Positions 56,975 through 64,000 of a stretch of DNA of 64,000 nt are shown here, piece after piece. The DNA comes from Palsa-513 sp050010595. GTDB lineage: Bacteria; Actinomycetota; Thermoleophilia; Solirubrobacterales; Solirubrobacteraceae. The first letter of the stretch is position 1, and every line of letters begins with the position of its first letter. Position numbers and translations under genes: made by a program. Below the pieces are notes generated by a model. It worked only from the letters and a program-made list of their open reading frames with translations, was not told the DNA's origin and made no database searches. The stretch lies in assembly GCA_050010595.1 (NCBI GenBank), contig JBEKKS010000001.1, forward strand, positions 186,001 to 250,000, in the 5' to 3' direction.

Positions 56975-58228
56975 TCAGCTGGTCGCCGCTACGCGCTCGC
57001 GCTGCAAGCGCATGTGTAGGCCGAGGCGTTCCACCATGTCATGGTCGATCTCCGGCCGCGTCTGCGGTGGAATGTAGATCGTGGAGATGCCCGTGAGCTC
57101 CGCCTCGATCAAGCTCGAGATCGCGAACCAGCGGACCCGCGGCTCGCAGACGGAGTACTGCGGCGCCTCGTAGACGACGACCTCGTAGTCCTCCCCGTAT
57201 TGCTCTGCGAGCACCTCGATCAGGATCGGGATGTTGCGCCCGTCGAAGCCCTGCGAGCTGAAGCCGACATCACCGACGCAGCCGGCCTGCCACAGGATCA
57301 CCCCGACGGAGCGGTCAAGCTGCCGGCCACGGATCAGGAAGTCTGTCGCCTCCATGCTCAGGCACCCGGTCCGCGAAGGGTCGATGCCGAGGTCTGCGAA
57401 GAGGCAGTCCTCGGCCGAGATCCCAGGCAGAAGCTCGGCGCGGTAACCCTCCAGACGCGCGCGCCTGATCGACTCGTGCGAGGGGTAGACGAAGACTCCC
57501 GCGTGACCGTAGAACGCGGCACAAACCGACCGGTACTCGCGAACGCACTCGAGGATGCGCTCAACCATCTTGTTGTAGGAGACGAGCCGCTCGAGATCGT
57601 CGGCGTAGAACCCGTAGAGCGACTCCGCGCTCTGGTTCAACGTCTTGATCAGCCGCTCGGTGGCCACATCGCCGACGCAATAGAGGACCTTCTCGGAGCG
57701 CTCGATCCAGGCACGCGCCTCGCTCGTCAGGTGCGCGACGCCCTTGATTCCTGTGCCAACCACGACTAGCGAACCGTCGCTGCGGGTCACCGGACCAGGG
57801 ACGACCGGATGGAGTCCAGCGATCGGACGCTTGCGCTCGCTCGTCGCGCGCGTCGGCAGGATGCGCGTCACGTCAAGCTCCTGCGTGACGTCAAGCTCCT
57901 GCGTGACGTCGAGCTCTTGCGTCACGTCGAGCTCTTGCGTCACGTCGAGCTCCTGCGTGACGTCGAGCTCCTGATCAGCCGGCAGGTAGCGGATCTCGCG
58001 CTCCGCCTCCTCCCCCTCCCCGTGTCGCTCGGGCCGATCCTCGCCGTCGCGATCGATTTCCTCCCGGCCTAGGTGGCGAATCCAGCCACTCTTGCCGCTG
58101 CGCACCGCTGCGCGCTCCGCACGCGACAGGCCCCTCGATTCCATGTACCCCTCCGGGTCCTCGCGGAAGGCGCCCAGCCCAGCCGGATCCGTCACGCTGA
58201 TCAGAAAGTCCGTCAGTCGATATGCCAT
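56975..58228 (-). CDS. Borosin-type peptide backbone N-methyltransferase fused to an N-terminal leader and six QELDVT repeats
   Basis: A 417-residue protein, start ATG 58228 with GGAGG five bases before. Residues 1-55 (RLTDFLISVTDPAGLGAFRE, then YMESRGLSRAERAAVRSG) form a small helical domain like SonA/LigA-type borosin leaders. An acidic linker (56-85) leads to six identical QELDVT units (86-121). From ~150 onward lies a tetrapyrrole-methylase-fold enzyme matching OphMA/SonM: VVVGTGI, KVLYCVGDVATE, FYGHAGVFVYPS, LPGISAEDCLFADLGIDPSR and ATDFLIR. Residues aligned with OphMA Tyr66, Arg72 and Tyr76 are Tyr208, Arg214 and Tyr218, all kept. These enzymes methylate backbone amides of a peptide core in cis or trans with SAM. 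The repeats as methylation core are inferred. The frame continues upstream to 58333 but without family match. Confidence 0.85.
   Translation of the reverse strand: MAYRLTDFLISVTDPAGLGAFREDPEGYMESRGLSRAERAAVRSGKSGWIRHLGREEIDRDGEDRPERHGEGEEAEREIRYLPADQELDVTQELDVTQELDVTQELDVTQELDVTQELDVTRILPTRATSERKRPIAGLHPVVPGPVTRSDGSLVVVGTGIKGVAHLTSEARAWIERSEKVLYCVGDVATERLIKTLNQSAESLYGFYADDLERLVSYNKMVERILECVREYRSVCAAFYGHAGVFVYPSHESIRRARLEGYRAELLPGISAEDCLFADLGIDPSRTGCLSMEATDFLIRGRQLDRSVGVILWQAGCVGDVGFSSQGFDGRNIPILIEVLAEQYGEDYEVVVYEAPQYSVCEPRVRWFAISSLIEAELTGISTIYIPPQTRPEIDHDMVERLGLHMRLQRERVAATS
57866..57973 (-). repeat. Six perfect-in-protein 18-bp tandem repeats encoding QELDVT
   Basis: Six contiguous 18-bp units, each encoding QELDVT (residues 86-121). 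They differ only at third codon positions (CAG/CAA, CTC/CTT, GTC/GTG), so the peptide is constant while the DNA varies. The next codon after the array encodes Arg. Confidence 0.97.
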
Positions 58229-58367
58229 GTGCCCCTCCAGATGTCGAACTGCGGTGAGATCCGAACGACCGGTCGATCGTGCCAGACAGCGACCCGTGCG
58301 CGCAAGCGCAAACGGCGGGCCGTCGTCCACCACGGCTCGCGCTCGCGCCGGGTCGGCGCCCGTACGC

Positions 58368-58396
58368 TTGACTTCGGTTCGCCCTAAAGGTAAGTA
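58368..58396 (+). promoter_or_regulatory. Housekeeping promoter of the flavin oxidoreductase gene
   Basis: TTGACT (58368-58373), 17 bases, TAAGTA (58391-58396) on the plus strand, about 55 bp before the ATG at 58451. It lies in the 222-bp region shared with the divergent methyltransferase gene; I saw no equally good promoter for the latter. Confidence 0.65.
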
Positions 58397-58450
58397 GTGG
58401 CCACGCGCGGGCTGGACCGTGTCGCCGTGTCAGCTAGAGAGGAGCCCCCG

Positions 58451-59776
58451 ATGACCAGCGACTATGACGTGATCGTGCTCGGCGGCGGCTCGCCGGGGGA
58501 GCATTGCGCCGGCGCCCTGGCCGAGGGCGGCCTGCGCGTGGCGATCGTTGAGCGTGAGCTCGTCGGAGGAGAGTGCTCCTACTGGGCCTGCATTCCCTCG
58601 AAGACACTGCTGCGGCCGGGTGAGGCAGTCGACGCGGCGCGCAATGCGGCCGCCAGTGCCGATGTCGATGTCGAGGCGGCGCTCGCCTGGCGCGACTTCA
58701 TGGTCTCGGACTACTCCGATGCGGGCCAGGAGCGCTGGCTGGCCGATCAGGGGATCGCGCTGCTCCGCGGAAGCGGCCGGCTCGCCGGCCCGGGCGTCGT
58801 CGAGGTCGACGGCGTGCGGCACACAGCAGACCACGTGGTCCTAGCGAACGGTGCCGATCCTTTTGTCCCGCCCGTCCCGGGGCTGCGCGAGCTCGAGGGC
58901 GTCTGGGGCAGTCGCGAGGCGACTTCGATGAAGGCCGTCCCGCGCCGTCTGCTGATCCTCGGTGGTGGAGCGGTCGGCGTGGAGATGGCGCAGGCAGTGC
59001 ACCGTCTCGGCGGCGAGTCGGTCGTGATCGACACGGCTGAGCACGTGCTTGCGCGCGAGCCGGCGCAGCTTGGGGAAGCGCTCGGCGAGGCCCTGCGCCG
59101 CGAGGGAATCGAGCTCGAGCTGTCCGCGACCGTGGCCGCCGCGCGACGCGCCGGCAAGGATTACGTTCTCGAGCTCGACGACGGGCGCGAGCTGCGCGGT
59201 GACCGGCTGCTCGTCGCGACTGGACGGCGGCCGCGCGTCAGCGAGGTCGGCCTCGAGACAGTCGGTATCGAGCCGAACCCTCACGGCGTCCCGGTCGACG
59301 CGCAGCTGCGCGTGACCGAGCAGCTCTGGGCGATCGGCGATGTAAATGGCCTCTGGCCGCTGACTCATGTGGGCAAGTACCAGGGCGAGGTCGTCGCCGC
59401 GAACATCCTCGGGGCGGCGCGCGAGGCCAACTACGAGGCGGTCCCGCGCGTCGTCTACACGGACCCGCAGGCGGCGGCCGTAGGTGCCGCGACCGACCGC
59501 CTCAGCGCGACGGTCCAGCTGTCGGAGGTCGCGAAGGCCGCCACCTACGCGCGTGACTACGCCGACGAGAACGGCTTCCTGACGCTGCTCAGCGACGGCA
59601 AGCGGCTGACCGGCGCGTACGCGCTCGGCCACGAGGCAGGCGAGTGGTTGCAGCAGGCCACGCTGGCGATCCGGGCCCACGTCCCGCTTGACATCCTCGC
59701 GGACACGATCCAGCCGTTCCCGACGTTCTCGGAAATCTATGTGGGCGCGCTGAAGGCCCTACGCGCGGCGCGCTGA
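58451..59776 (+). CDS. FAD-dependent pyridine nucleotide-disulfide oxidoreductase
   Basis: A 441-residue flavoprotein of the lipoamide dehydrogenase/mercuric reductase group. FAD site: YDVIVLGGGSPGEHCAGALA. Redox-active disulfide: GGECSYWACIPSK, with Cys-x4-Cys. NAD(P)H site: RLLILGGGAVGVEMAQAVHR. Second FAD motif: TEQLWAIGDVNG. The C-terminal dimerisation domain (HVPLDILADTIQPFPTFSE) has the active-site His equivalent replaced in part, so the physiological partner is not clear. ATG 58451 is preceded by GAGAGGAG at 6 bp, which is why I reject the longer frame from 58397. Confidence 0.88.
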   Translation: MTSDYDVIVLGGGSPGEHCAGALAEGGLRVAIVERELVGGECSYWACIPSKTLLRPGEAVDAARNAAASADVDVEAALAWRDFMVSDYSDAGQERWLADQGIALLRGSGRLAGPGVVEVDGVRHTADHVVLANGADPFVPPVPGLRELEGVWGSREATSMKAVPRRLLILGGGAVGVEMAQAVHRLGGESVVIDTAEHVLAREPAQLGEALGEALRREGIELELSATVAAARRAGKDYVLELDDGRELRGDRLLVATGRRPRVSEVGLETVGIEPNPHGVPVDAQLRVTEQLWAIGDVNGLWPLTHVGKYQGEVVAANILGAAREANYEAVPRVVYTDPQAAAVGAATDRLSATVQLSEVAKAATYARDYADENGFLTLLSDGKRLTGAYALGHEAGEWLQQATLAIRAHVPLDILADTIQPFPTFSEIYVGALKALRAAR

Positions 59777-59785
59777 CCTAGCGGG

Positions 59786-60181
59786 CTAGTAGCTCGTGCT
59801 CGTGCGCACTGTGATTGCGCGCCTGATCGCCTCCGCGAGCTCGCGCGGGTCGGTCCCCTTGAACATGTAGGCGACGGCGCCGGCGATCAGCAGCTCGCGC
59901 ACGACCGCATCGGCTTCGTCGGTCGAGAGGACGACGATCGCGGTCGCGGGCGCGACCGCGAGGATGCCGGGCACCGCGGTGCGCGCGCCGCCTTCGGGCA
60001 TGTTGACGTCAACCAAAGCCGCGTCCGGACGGTGGCTGCGGGCGAGCTCGACCGCCTCGGTGGCATCGCCCGCCTCGCCGACGATCTGGAATGCGAAGCC
60101 GAGCGACCTGACGAGCAAGGCGCGTGTGACTGGATCGTCGTCGGCGATCAGCAGTCGCAACCGGCGCCGGCGGGCTACCAC
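59786..60181 (-). CDS. Stand-alone response regulator receiver
   Basis: A 131-residue single receiver domain. DDD near the N-terminus (LLIADDDPVTRALLV), phospho-Asp in DAALVDVNMPEGGAR, Thr/Ser in VVLSTDEAD and Lys in YMFKGTDPRELAEAI. There is no output domain. It may shuttle phosphate or act by protein contact. It is not next to a kinase gene. It is 9 bp from the convergent oxidoreductase gene. Confidence 0.88.
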   Translation of the reverse strand: MVARRRRLRLLIADDDPVTRALLVRSLGFAFQIVGEAGDATEAVELARSHRPDAALVDVNMPEGGARTAVPGILAVAPATAIVVLSTDEADAVVRELLIAGAVAYMFKGTDPRELAEAIRRAITVRTSTSY

Positions 60182-60233
60182 GCGGGCGAAGGATACGCCG
60201 CGGCGCGCGACCGCCGGGCCAGCTCAGCGCGCG

Positions 60234-61442
60234 TCATGCCTGACCGTCCTGTGCCTGCTGCGCGGCGAAGCCGCGCCGGCAGTCCTCACAGCAGAAGTAG
60301 TGGGTCTGCCCGGCGTGCCGCCAACGCACCGCCTTGGCGCGATCGACCTTCATGCCGCAGTAGGGGTCGGTCGCGCCGCGGCGCGCGGTGAGCACGAGCA
60401 GCCCGGCGAGCACGACCAGAGCGAGCGCGTTCAGGACGAGCTTGTAATCGACCGTCGGCGTAGCGAAGACCTGGGCGTGCGTCGGACGCGCTCCGCTCGG
60501 GATCAGACCGAGCACGGAGAATGCGACGTCGACGATCAGCGCGGCGGCGATCATCGTCACGAGCAGCAGCGCGGTGATCGCCGTTGCGAAGCGCGCGCCG
60601 TAGTACTTGCGGTAGATCGCGAGGATCGGAAGGATCACGAGGTCGGCGAAGATGAACGCGACGACCCCGGCAAAGCTGATCCCGCCGCTCCAGAGCACTG
60701 CGGCAAGCGGCACGTTCCCGACCGAGCAGACGAAGCTCGCGATCGCGATCAGCGGCCCGATCAACGCGCCCCAGAGGACCTGGACGCTGTGCGGGGCGCC
60801 CGTCAGGAACGCGTCGCGCAGCACGCTCTGCGGTATCTGGGCGGCAAACCCTGCGAGCAGGAAGCCCAGCGCGATCTCGCGGTAGAGCATCTGCACGTCG
60901 CCGCGGAAGTTGTAGGCGACATCCGACCACGCATCGATGCTCGTGATCGGCGCGGTGCCGCCCGCGCTGTGGTGCTCGTGGCCAGACGCCGCGCTCTGGG
61001 CATGCTCGCGCGCCTGGGCCTCGAGCCGCGGCGAGACGAAAAGCCGCAGCGCCGCCGCCAGCAGCGCGATCATCACGATCCCACCGACGTACTCGGCGAG
61101 CGTGAACTGCCAGCCGATCAGCGCCCAGAGCACGAGCCCGAGCTCCCAGACGAGGTTCGTCGAGGCGAGCTGAAAGGACAGCGCGCTCGCCGCCGACGCG
61201 CCCTTCTGGAAGAGGCTCTTGGCGATCGCCACGGCCGCGTAGGAGCACGACGACGACGCGGCACCGAGCACAGTGGCACGGGCGAGCGCTCGCGGCCCGC
61301 TCCCGCCGAGCGCCGCCTCGATCCGCTCGCGCGGGACGCGGGCCTGGACGAACCCTGAGATGACAAAGCCGAAGACGAGCGCCCAGAAGACCTCCCACGC
61401 CATCAGCAGCGTGTCGCGAAGGCCGTGCCAGATGACGCTCAC
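60234..61442 (-). CDS. DUF318/UPF0718-family metal permease with C-terminal YHS domain
   Basis: A 402-residue permease. About eight membrane helices; the family motif VLGAASSSCSYAAVAIAKSL contains the conserved Ser/Cys group, and a second copy-like motif FVCSVGNVPLAAVLWSGG follows. A His-rich loop (ASGHEHHSAGG, ~residues 150) and a C-terminal YHS domain (DPYCGMKVDRAKAVRWRHAG, then HYFCCEDCRRGF) suggest metal handling. It is divergent from a CsoR-type repressor that keeps copper-binding residues, so Cu(I) is the likeliest cargo. GTG at 61442 is the best start; upstream codons run into the operator. Confidence 0.82.
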   Translation of the reverse strand: MSVIWHGLRDTLLMAWEVFWALVFGFVISGFVQARVPRERIEAALGGSGPRALARATVLGAASSSCSYAAVAIAKSLFQKGASAASALSFQLASTNLVWELGLVLWALIGWQFTLAEYVGGIVMIALLAAALRLFVSPRLEAQAREHAQSAASGHEHHSAGGTAPITSIDAWSDVAYNFRGDVQMLYREIALGFLLAGFAAQIPQSVLRDAFLTGAPHSVQVLWGALIGPLIAIASFVCSVGNVPLAAVLWSGGISFAGVVAFIFADLVILPILAIYRKYYGARFATAITALLLVTMIAAALIVDVAFSVLGLIPSGARPTHAQVFATPTVDYKLVLNALALVVLAGLLVLTARRGATDPYCGMKVDRAKAVRWRHAGQTHYFCCEDCRRGFAAQQAQDGQA

Positions 61443-61452
61443 GATCCCTACA

Positions 61453-61469
61453 ATACCCCCATGGGGTAT
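61453..61469. promoter_or_regulatory. CsoR-type operator palindrome
   Basis: ATACCCC-CAT-GGGGTAT, a perfect 7-bp inverted repeat with a 3-base centre, lies between the divergent permease and repressor genes. It is typical of CsoR/RcnR/FrmR operators. One possible ATG of the repressor gene falls inside it. Confidence 0.85.
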
Positions 61470-61475
61470 CAGCAG

Positions 61476-61751
61476 ATGCGCGGCTACTCGGCCACGAAGG
61501 ACCAGCTGATCGCGCGCCTGCACCGGATCGCCGGCCAGATCGGCGGGATCGAGCGAATGGTCGACGACGACCGCTACTGCATCGACGTTCTGACCCAGAT
61601 CCACGCCGTCCAGGCCGCGCTCGACAAGGTCGCGCTCGGCCTCCTCGACGACCACGCCCACCACTGCGTGCTGGGCGCCGCCCCGGGCGAGCGGGACGCC
61701 AAGACAGACGAGCTGATGGCAGCTGTCGGGCGCCTGATGCGCCGCGGCTGA
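61476..61751 (+). CDS. csoR: CsoR-family copper-sensing repressor
   Basis: A 91-residue all-helical repressor. The CsoR fold is clear (KDQLIARLHRIAGQIGGIER, then MVDDDRYCIDVLTQIHAVQA). The Cu(I) ligands Cys-x-His-Cys are present: C in RYCIDV, H in LLDDHAH and C in HHCVLG. ATG at 61476 places the gene after the operator; an in-frame ATG at 61461 lies inside the operator and would add five residues. It should repress the divergent permease and itself and release DNA on binding copper. Confidence 0.9.
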   Translation: MRGYSATKDQLIARLHRIAGQIGGIERMVDDDRYCIDVLTQIHAVQAALDKVALGLLDDHAHHCVLGAAPGERDAKTDELMAAVGRLMRRG

Positions 61752-61764
61752 AGCCTTCGGTGCG

Positions 61765-61995
61765 TCACGGCACGAGCGTCACGCGGGCGTAGGCACCGCG
61801 CTCAACGTCAGCAACGAAGCCGACCCAGACCTCGGCACCGCCGAGCTTGCGCAGCTAGTAGTCGACCTCGACGAGCACGAGCGCCGGCACAACCAAGTCG
61901 TCGCTGTCGCGCAGCAGGCCCGCGCAAGCGGCGTGGTCTGGATCGCTCGCGTCCAGGGCCGCGACAATCGGCCCCGTATCGAGGATCAGCGTCAC
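61765..61995 (-). pseudogene. VapC-type PIN toxin interrupted by an in-frame TAG
   Basis: From a GTG at 61995 the frame reads a PIN start (TLILDTGPIVAALDASDPDH, then LVVPALVLVEVDY), a TAG at 61855-61857, then in the same frame LRKLGGAEVWVGFVADVERG and a TGA at 61765. The first Asp (LDTGP) and Glu (VEVDY) are kept. In intact relatives a Leu or Trp codon occupies the TAG site. The distal third of the toxin is missing. No antitoxin gene is seen. I read it as a decayed toxin. Confidence 0.8.
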
Positions 61996-62024
61996 GCGGC
62001 ACCCCGAGCTAGATTTCCGCGTCC

Positions 62025-63275
62025 ATGGCCGGGCAACCAGCGATCGTCGTCGAGAGCCGCAAGGAGCTCACCTACCTGCTGAGCCAGGGCGCCGAGCTCG
62101 AGCACGCGCTGATGTGCGAGTACCTCTACGCGGGCTTCAGTCTCAAGAGTGCGCAGGACGGCCTGCGCCCAGACCAGGCGGAGCGCATCGAGCGCTGGCG
62201 CAAGGTGATCTTCGGGATCGCCGGCGAGGAGATGCTCCACTGGGCGGTCGTCCAGAACCTGCTCGCCGCGGTCGGCTCGGCGCCGTTTGTCAGCCGCCCG
62301 CACATGCCACACCAAGCGAAGGGGTATCCACCGGGCGTGCAACTGGGCCTGCTGCCCTTCGGTGAGGCTGCCCTACGCCACTTCGCTTTTCTCGAGCGGC
62401 CCGAGGGCTTCGACTTCGCCGACGCCGACGGATTCGAGGCGGCCGAGTCGTTCCTCGAGGCGATGAGCCCCGACGACATCATTCCGCGCGGCCAGCACTT
62501 CGACACGCAGGGCACGCTCTACCGCGCAGTTGAGCACGGCCTCGAAACGCTCGCGAACAAGCTCGGCGAGGACCGCCTGTTCATCGGGCCGCCGTTTCAC
62601 CAGGCCGACGAGTCGGCGTTCATGTGGCCTGATCTCAAGCCGATCCAGAGCCTCGCGGCTGCGAACGCTGCGCTCGAGCGGATCGTCGAGCAGGGCGAGG
62701 GCGCGACCGGCGACTGGCAGACAGCGCACTTCGGGCGCTTCCTCGGGGTGCTCGAGGACTATCTCGCGCTGCGCGCGCAGGAGCCCGACTTCGACCCGGT
62801 CCACCCCGTGATCGCCGCCGGCGTGCGCGCAGTCGAGGGCATCGAGCCGGATGCGTACATCAGCGACCCGAATACTGCCGCCGTCTCCGATCTCTTCAAC
62901 GCCGTCTACGAGCTGCTGCTGCAGATGATCGCGCGCTACTTCGCGTTCGGCCACGAGACCTCCGAGCAGCGCGAGATCCTCGCGCGCGTCGCCGTCACGC
63001 TGATGTACGACGCGATCAAGCCGCTCGGCTTCCTGCTCGCACGCCTACCGGTCGGTCCCGAGCACCCGGGCAAGACCGCGGGCGCGAACTTCCAGCTGCC
63101 TTACCGCGCGAGCTTCCTGCTCCCCCACCGTCGCGCCGCCTGGTTCCGCTACGCCGAGCGCCTCGAGGAGCTCTCCGCGTTCGCGGCGAAGCTCGAAGGC
63201 GAAGGGCTCGCCACCGTCGCCGGTCGCCTCGATGTGATCGCCGGCGAGCTGATGGCGCACGTCGAAGCGGTTTGA
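62025..63275 (+). CDS. Ferritin-like domain protein of the VioB/imino-dimer synthase group
   Basis: A 416-residue protein. A ferritin-like four-helix core lies in the first ~130 residues: ELEHALMCEYLYAGFSLKSA and GIAGEEMLHWAVVQNLLAAV supply the E...ExxH metal ligands. The rest is helical (LFNAVYELLLQMIARYFAFG, then LMYDAIKPLGFLLARLP). Family relatives include the ferritin-like part of enzymes that dimerise imino acids in violacein/rebeccamycin pathways, but no partner enzymes are next to it here. A role in oxidation or metal handling is possible; function unknown. Confidence 0.78.
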   Translation: MAGQPAIVVESRKELTYLLSQGAELEHALMCEYLYAGFSLKSAQDGLRPDQAERIERWRKVIFGIAGEEMLHWAVVQNLLAAVGSAPFVSRPHMPHQAKGYPPGVQLGLLPFGEAALRHFAFLERPEGFDFADADGFEAAESFLEAMSPDDIIPRGQHFDTQGTLYRAVEHGLETLANKLGEDRLFIGPPFHQADESAFMWPDLKPIQSLAAANAALERIVEQGEGATGDWQTAHFGRFLGVLEDYLALRAQEPDFDPVHPVIAAGVRAVEGIEPDAYISDPNTAAVSDLFNAVYELLLQMIARYFAFGHETSEQREILARVAVTLMYDAIKPLGFLLARLPVGPEHPGKTAGANFQLPYRASFLLPHRRAAWFRYAERLEELSAFAAKLEGEGLATVAGRLDVIAGELMAHVEAV

Positions 63276-63318
63276 GCGCACCGCGGCCGCGGTCGGGGCG
63301 CACTGCTCCGGCTGCAGG

Positions 63319-63507
63319 ATGTACCAGCCGTTCGGCATCAGCGGCACGCTGGCACTCGCCTACTCTACGAGCGGCGACATCTACGCCATCCTGATCCTGC
63401 CCAATCAGACGACCGAGCGCATCTGCCAGACCGCTTCAGGCACCTATCCGAGCGGCGGCTGCGTCGCCGGCGGCCCATCTTCGGCCGAGGGCTACGGCAC
63501 CTGGTAG
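63319..63507 (+). CDS. Small hypothetical protein, possible gene fragment
   Basis: A 62-residue frame (MYQPFGISGTLALAYSTSGD onward, ending SSAEGYGTW). The same frame is open a little upstream with a Cys-x-x-Cys (HCSGCRM) but no better start. Composition is unlike a shadow frame, with balanced polar residues. No ribosome site is obvious. It may be a remnant of a secreted protein or a real small gene. Confidence 0.35.
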   Translation: MYQPFGISGTLALAYSTSGDIYAILILPNQTTERICQTASGTYPSGGCVAGGPSSAEGYGTW

Positions 63508-63562
63508 CGCGCGAGAGCCGAATCTTCACCAGATCGGGGCTGCCGGCCTCTACCGTGAATGC

Positions 63563-64000
63563 GTGCTTGGGCGAAGGATGGCTACGGGCATCGCGCTCGG
63601 AGCGGGACTGCTTGCATGTGCGCTGCCCGCTACGGCCGGCGCCGCGGGCGCCAATCTGACCTGGGCCGGACTCGCCGGCGCCAGCACGACCTGGTCGACC
63701 GCCGCAAACTGGCAGGGTGGCGTCGCGCCGGCCGCGGCAGACAGCGGTGACCAGCTCGACTTCCCGGCAACGCTCGGCGGTGACTGCGCGAGCAACGACC
63801 CGACCGACGCCTGCTACGCCGCGACCGACAACATCGCCGGCTACGGCGTCAACAGCATCGCGATCGATGACGGCGCCGACGACTACGACCTCGAGGCCGA
63901 CGGTGCGAACGACTCGCTGGCGCTCGGCGCCGGCGGCCTGAGCGCCAGCACGACCTCCTCGCAACCGGGCGGCGCGAAGATCGAGGTCCCGCTCGTCCTC
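63563..64000 (+). CDS. Secreted beta-repeat protein, 3' end cut by window edge
   Basis: The frame is open to the window end. A signal peptide (LGRRMATGIALGAGLLACAL, then PATAGAAG) is followed by NLTWAGLAGASTTWSTAANW and an LDFPATLGGDC segment, typical of the first strands of autotransporter-like or PEP-CTERM-type beta-repeat surface proteins. Start is GTG at 63563 (keeping the Arg-Arg before the hydrophobic core) or ATG at 63578. Extracellular; the rest lies outside the window. Confidence 0.7.
   Translation, partial: MLGRRMATGIALGAGLLACALPATAGAAGANLTWAGLAGASTTWSTAANWQGGVAPAAADSGDQLDFPATLGGDCASNDPTDACYAATDNIAGYGVNSIAIDDGADDYDLEADGANDSLALGAGGLSASTTSSQPGGAKIEVPLVL

Noticed and set aside
57866..57973. 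CRISPR-like look of the regular 18-bp repeats.
   Set aside because: There are no spacers: the units are contiguous, in frame, and encode an identical hexapeptide within a clear gene.

Overview
This 64 kb window is high-GC DNA that looks like a chromosomal piece from a motile, monoderm-type Actinomycetota. I infer class Thermoleophilia, probably Solirubrobacterales, from the overall gene repertoire, not from any marker gene. The L- and P-ring genes flgH and flgI are not in the window, as expected for a cell without an outer membrane. Coding density is very high, many genes overlap by 4 bp (ATGA or GTGA), and no gene-free stretch exceeds 300 bases. I recognised no rRNA, tRNA, CRISPR array or intact transposon.

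Positions 1-34.2 kb hold a nearly complete flagellar regulon. A long minus-strand block (1-26.7 kb) reads, from its upstream end: a TPR glycosyltransferase, a FlaG-like protein, fliD, fliS, a fliT-like gene, flgB-flgC-fliE-fliF-fliG-fliH-fliI-fliJ, a lytic transglycosylase, fliK, flgD, a TIGR02530-type gene, a flgE-type hook gene, flbD, motA, motB, fliL, fliN, fliO-fliP-fliQ-fliR-flhB-flhA-flhF, and a PilZ protein cut by the window edge. A plus-strand FliA/WhiG-type sigma gene (26.8 kb) is divergent from the glycosyltransferase. A second divergent point at 28.7 kb separates a FliK-like/FlhB-tail pair from flgF-flgG-flgJ(N)-flgN-flgK-flgL-fliW-csrA. Three gene starts in this block carry the same candidate FliA-type promoter, CTCA-N16-GCCGAYSA. 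No fliM, flagellin, flgM or flhG was found in the window.

Positions 34.2-37.3 kb hold a promoter, an S-box (SAM-I) riboswitch and a terminator that precede a threonine synthase-like gene. That gene is followed by a CysO-like sulfur-carrier protein and a conserved hypothetical gene. This pairing hints at a thiocarboxylate-dependent sulfur assimilation or methionine route. Positions 37.3-50.6 kb are mostly core housekeeping: rel, recJ, a fused secDF, ruvC-ruvA-ruvB and a yebC-type gene, with small membrane proteins and a decayed secreted-protein fragment.

Positions 50.6-64 kb are more accessory: a phosphomannomutase, a GH114-like glycosidase, a LuxR-type regulator, a sensor kinase/response regulator pair, a flavin disulfide oxidoreductase, a CsoR-regulated metal permease, a ferritin-like protein, two broken VapC (PIN) toxins and a secreted protein cut by the window end. 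The most striking gene is at 56,975-58,228. It encodes one polypeptide in which a small helical leader-like domain and six perfect QELDVT repeats precede a methyltransferase closely resembling the borosin peptide-backbone N-methyltransferases (OphMA/SonM type). This looks like a self-modifying RiPP precursor with the reverse domain order to OphMA.
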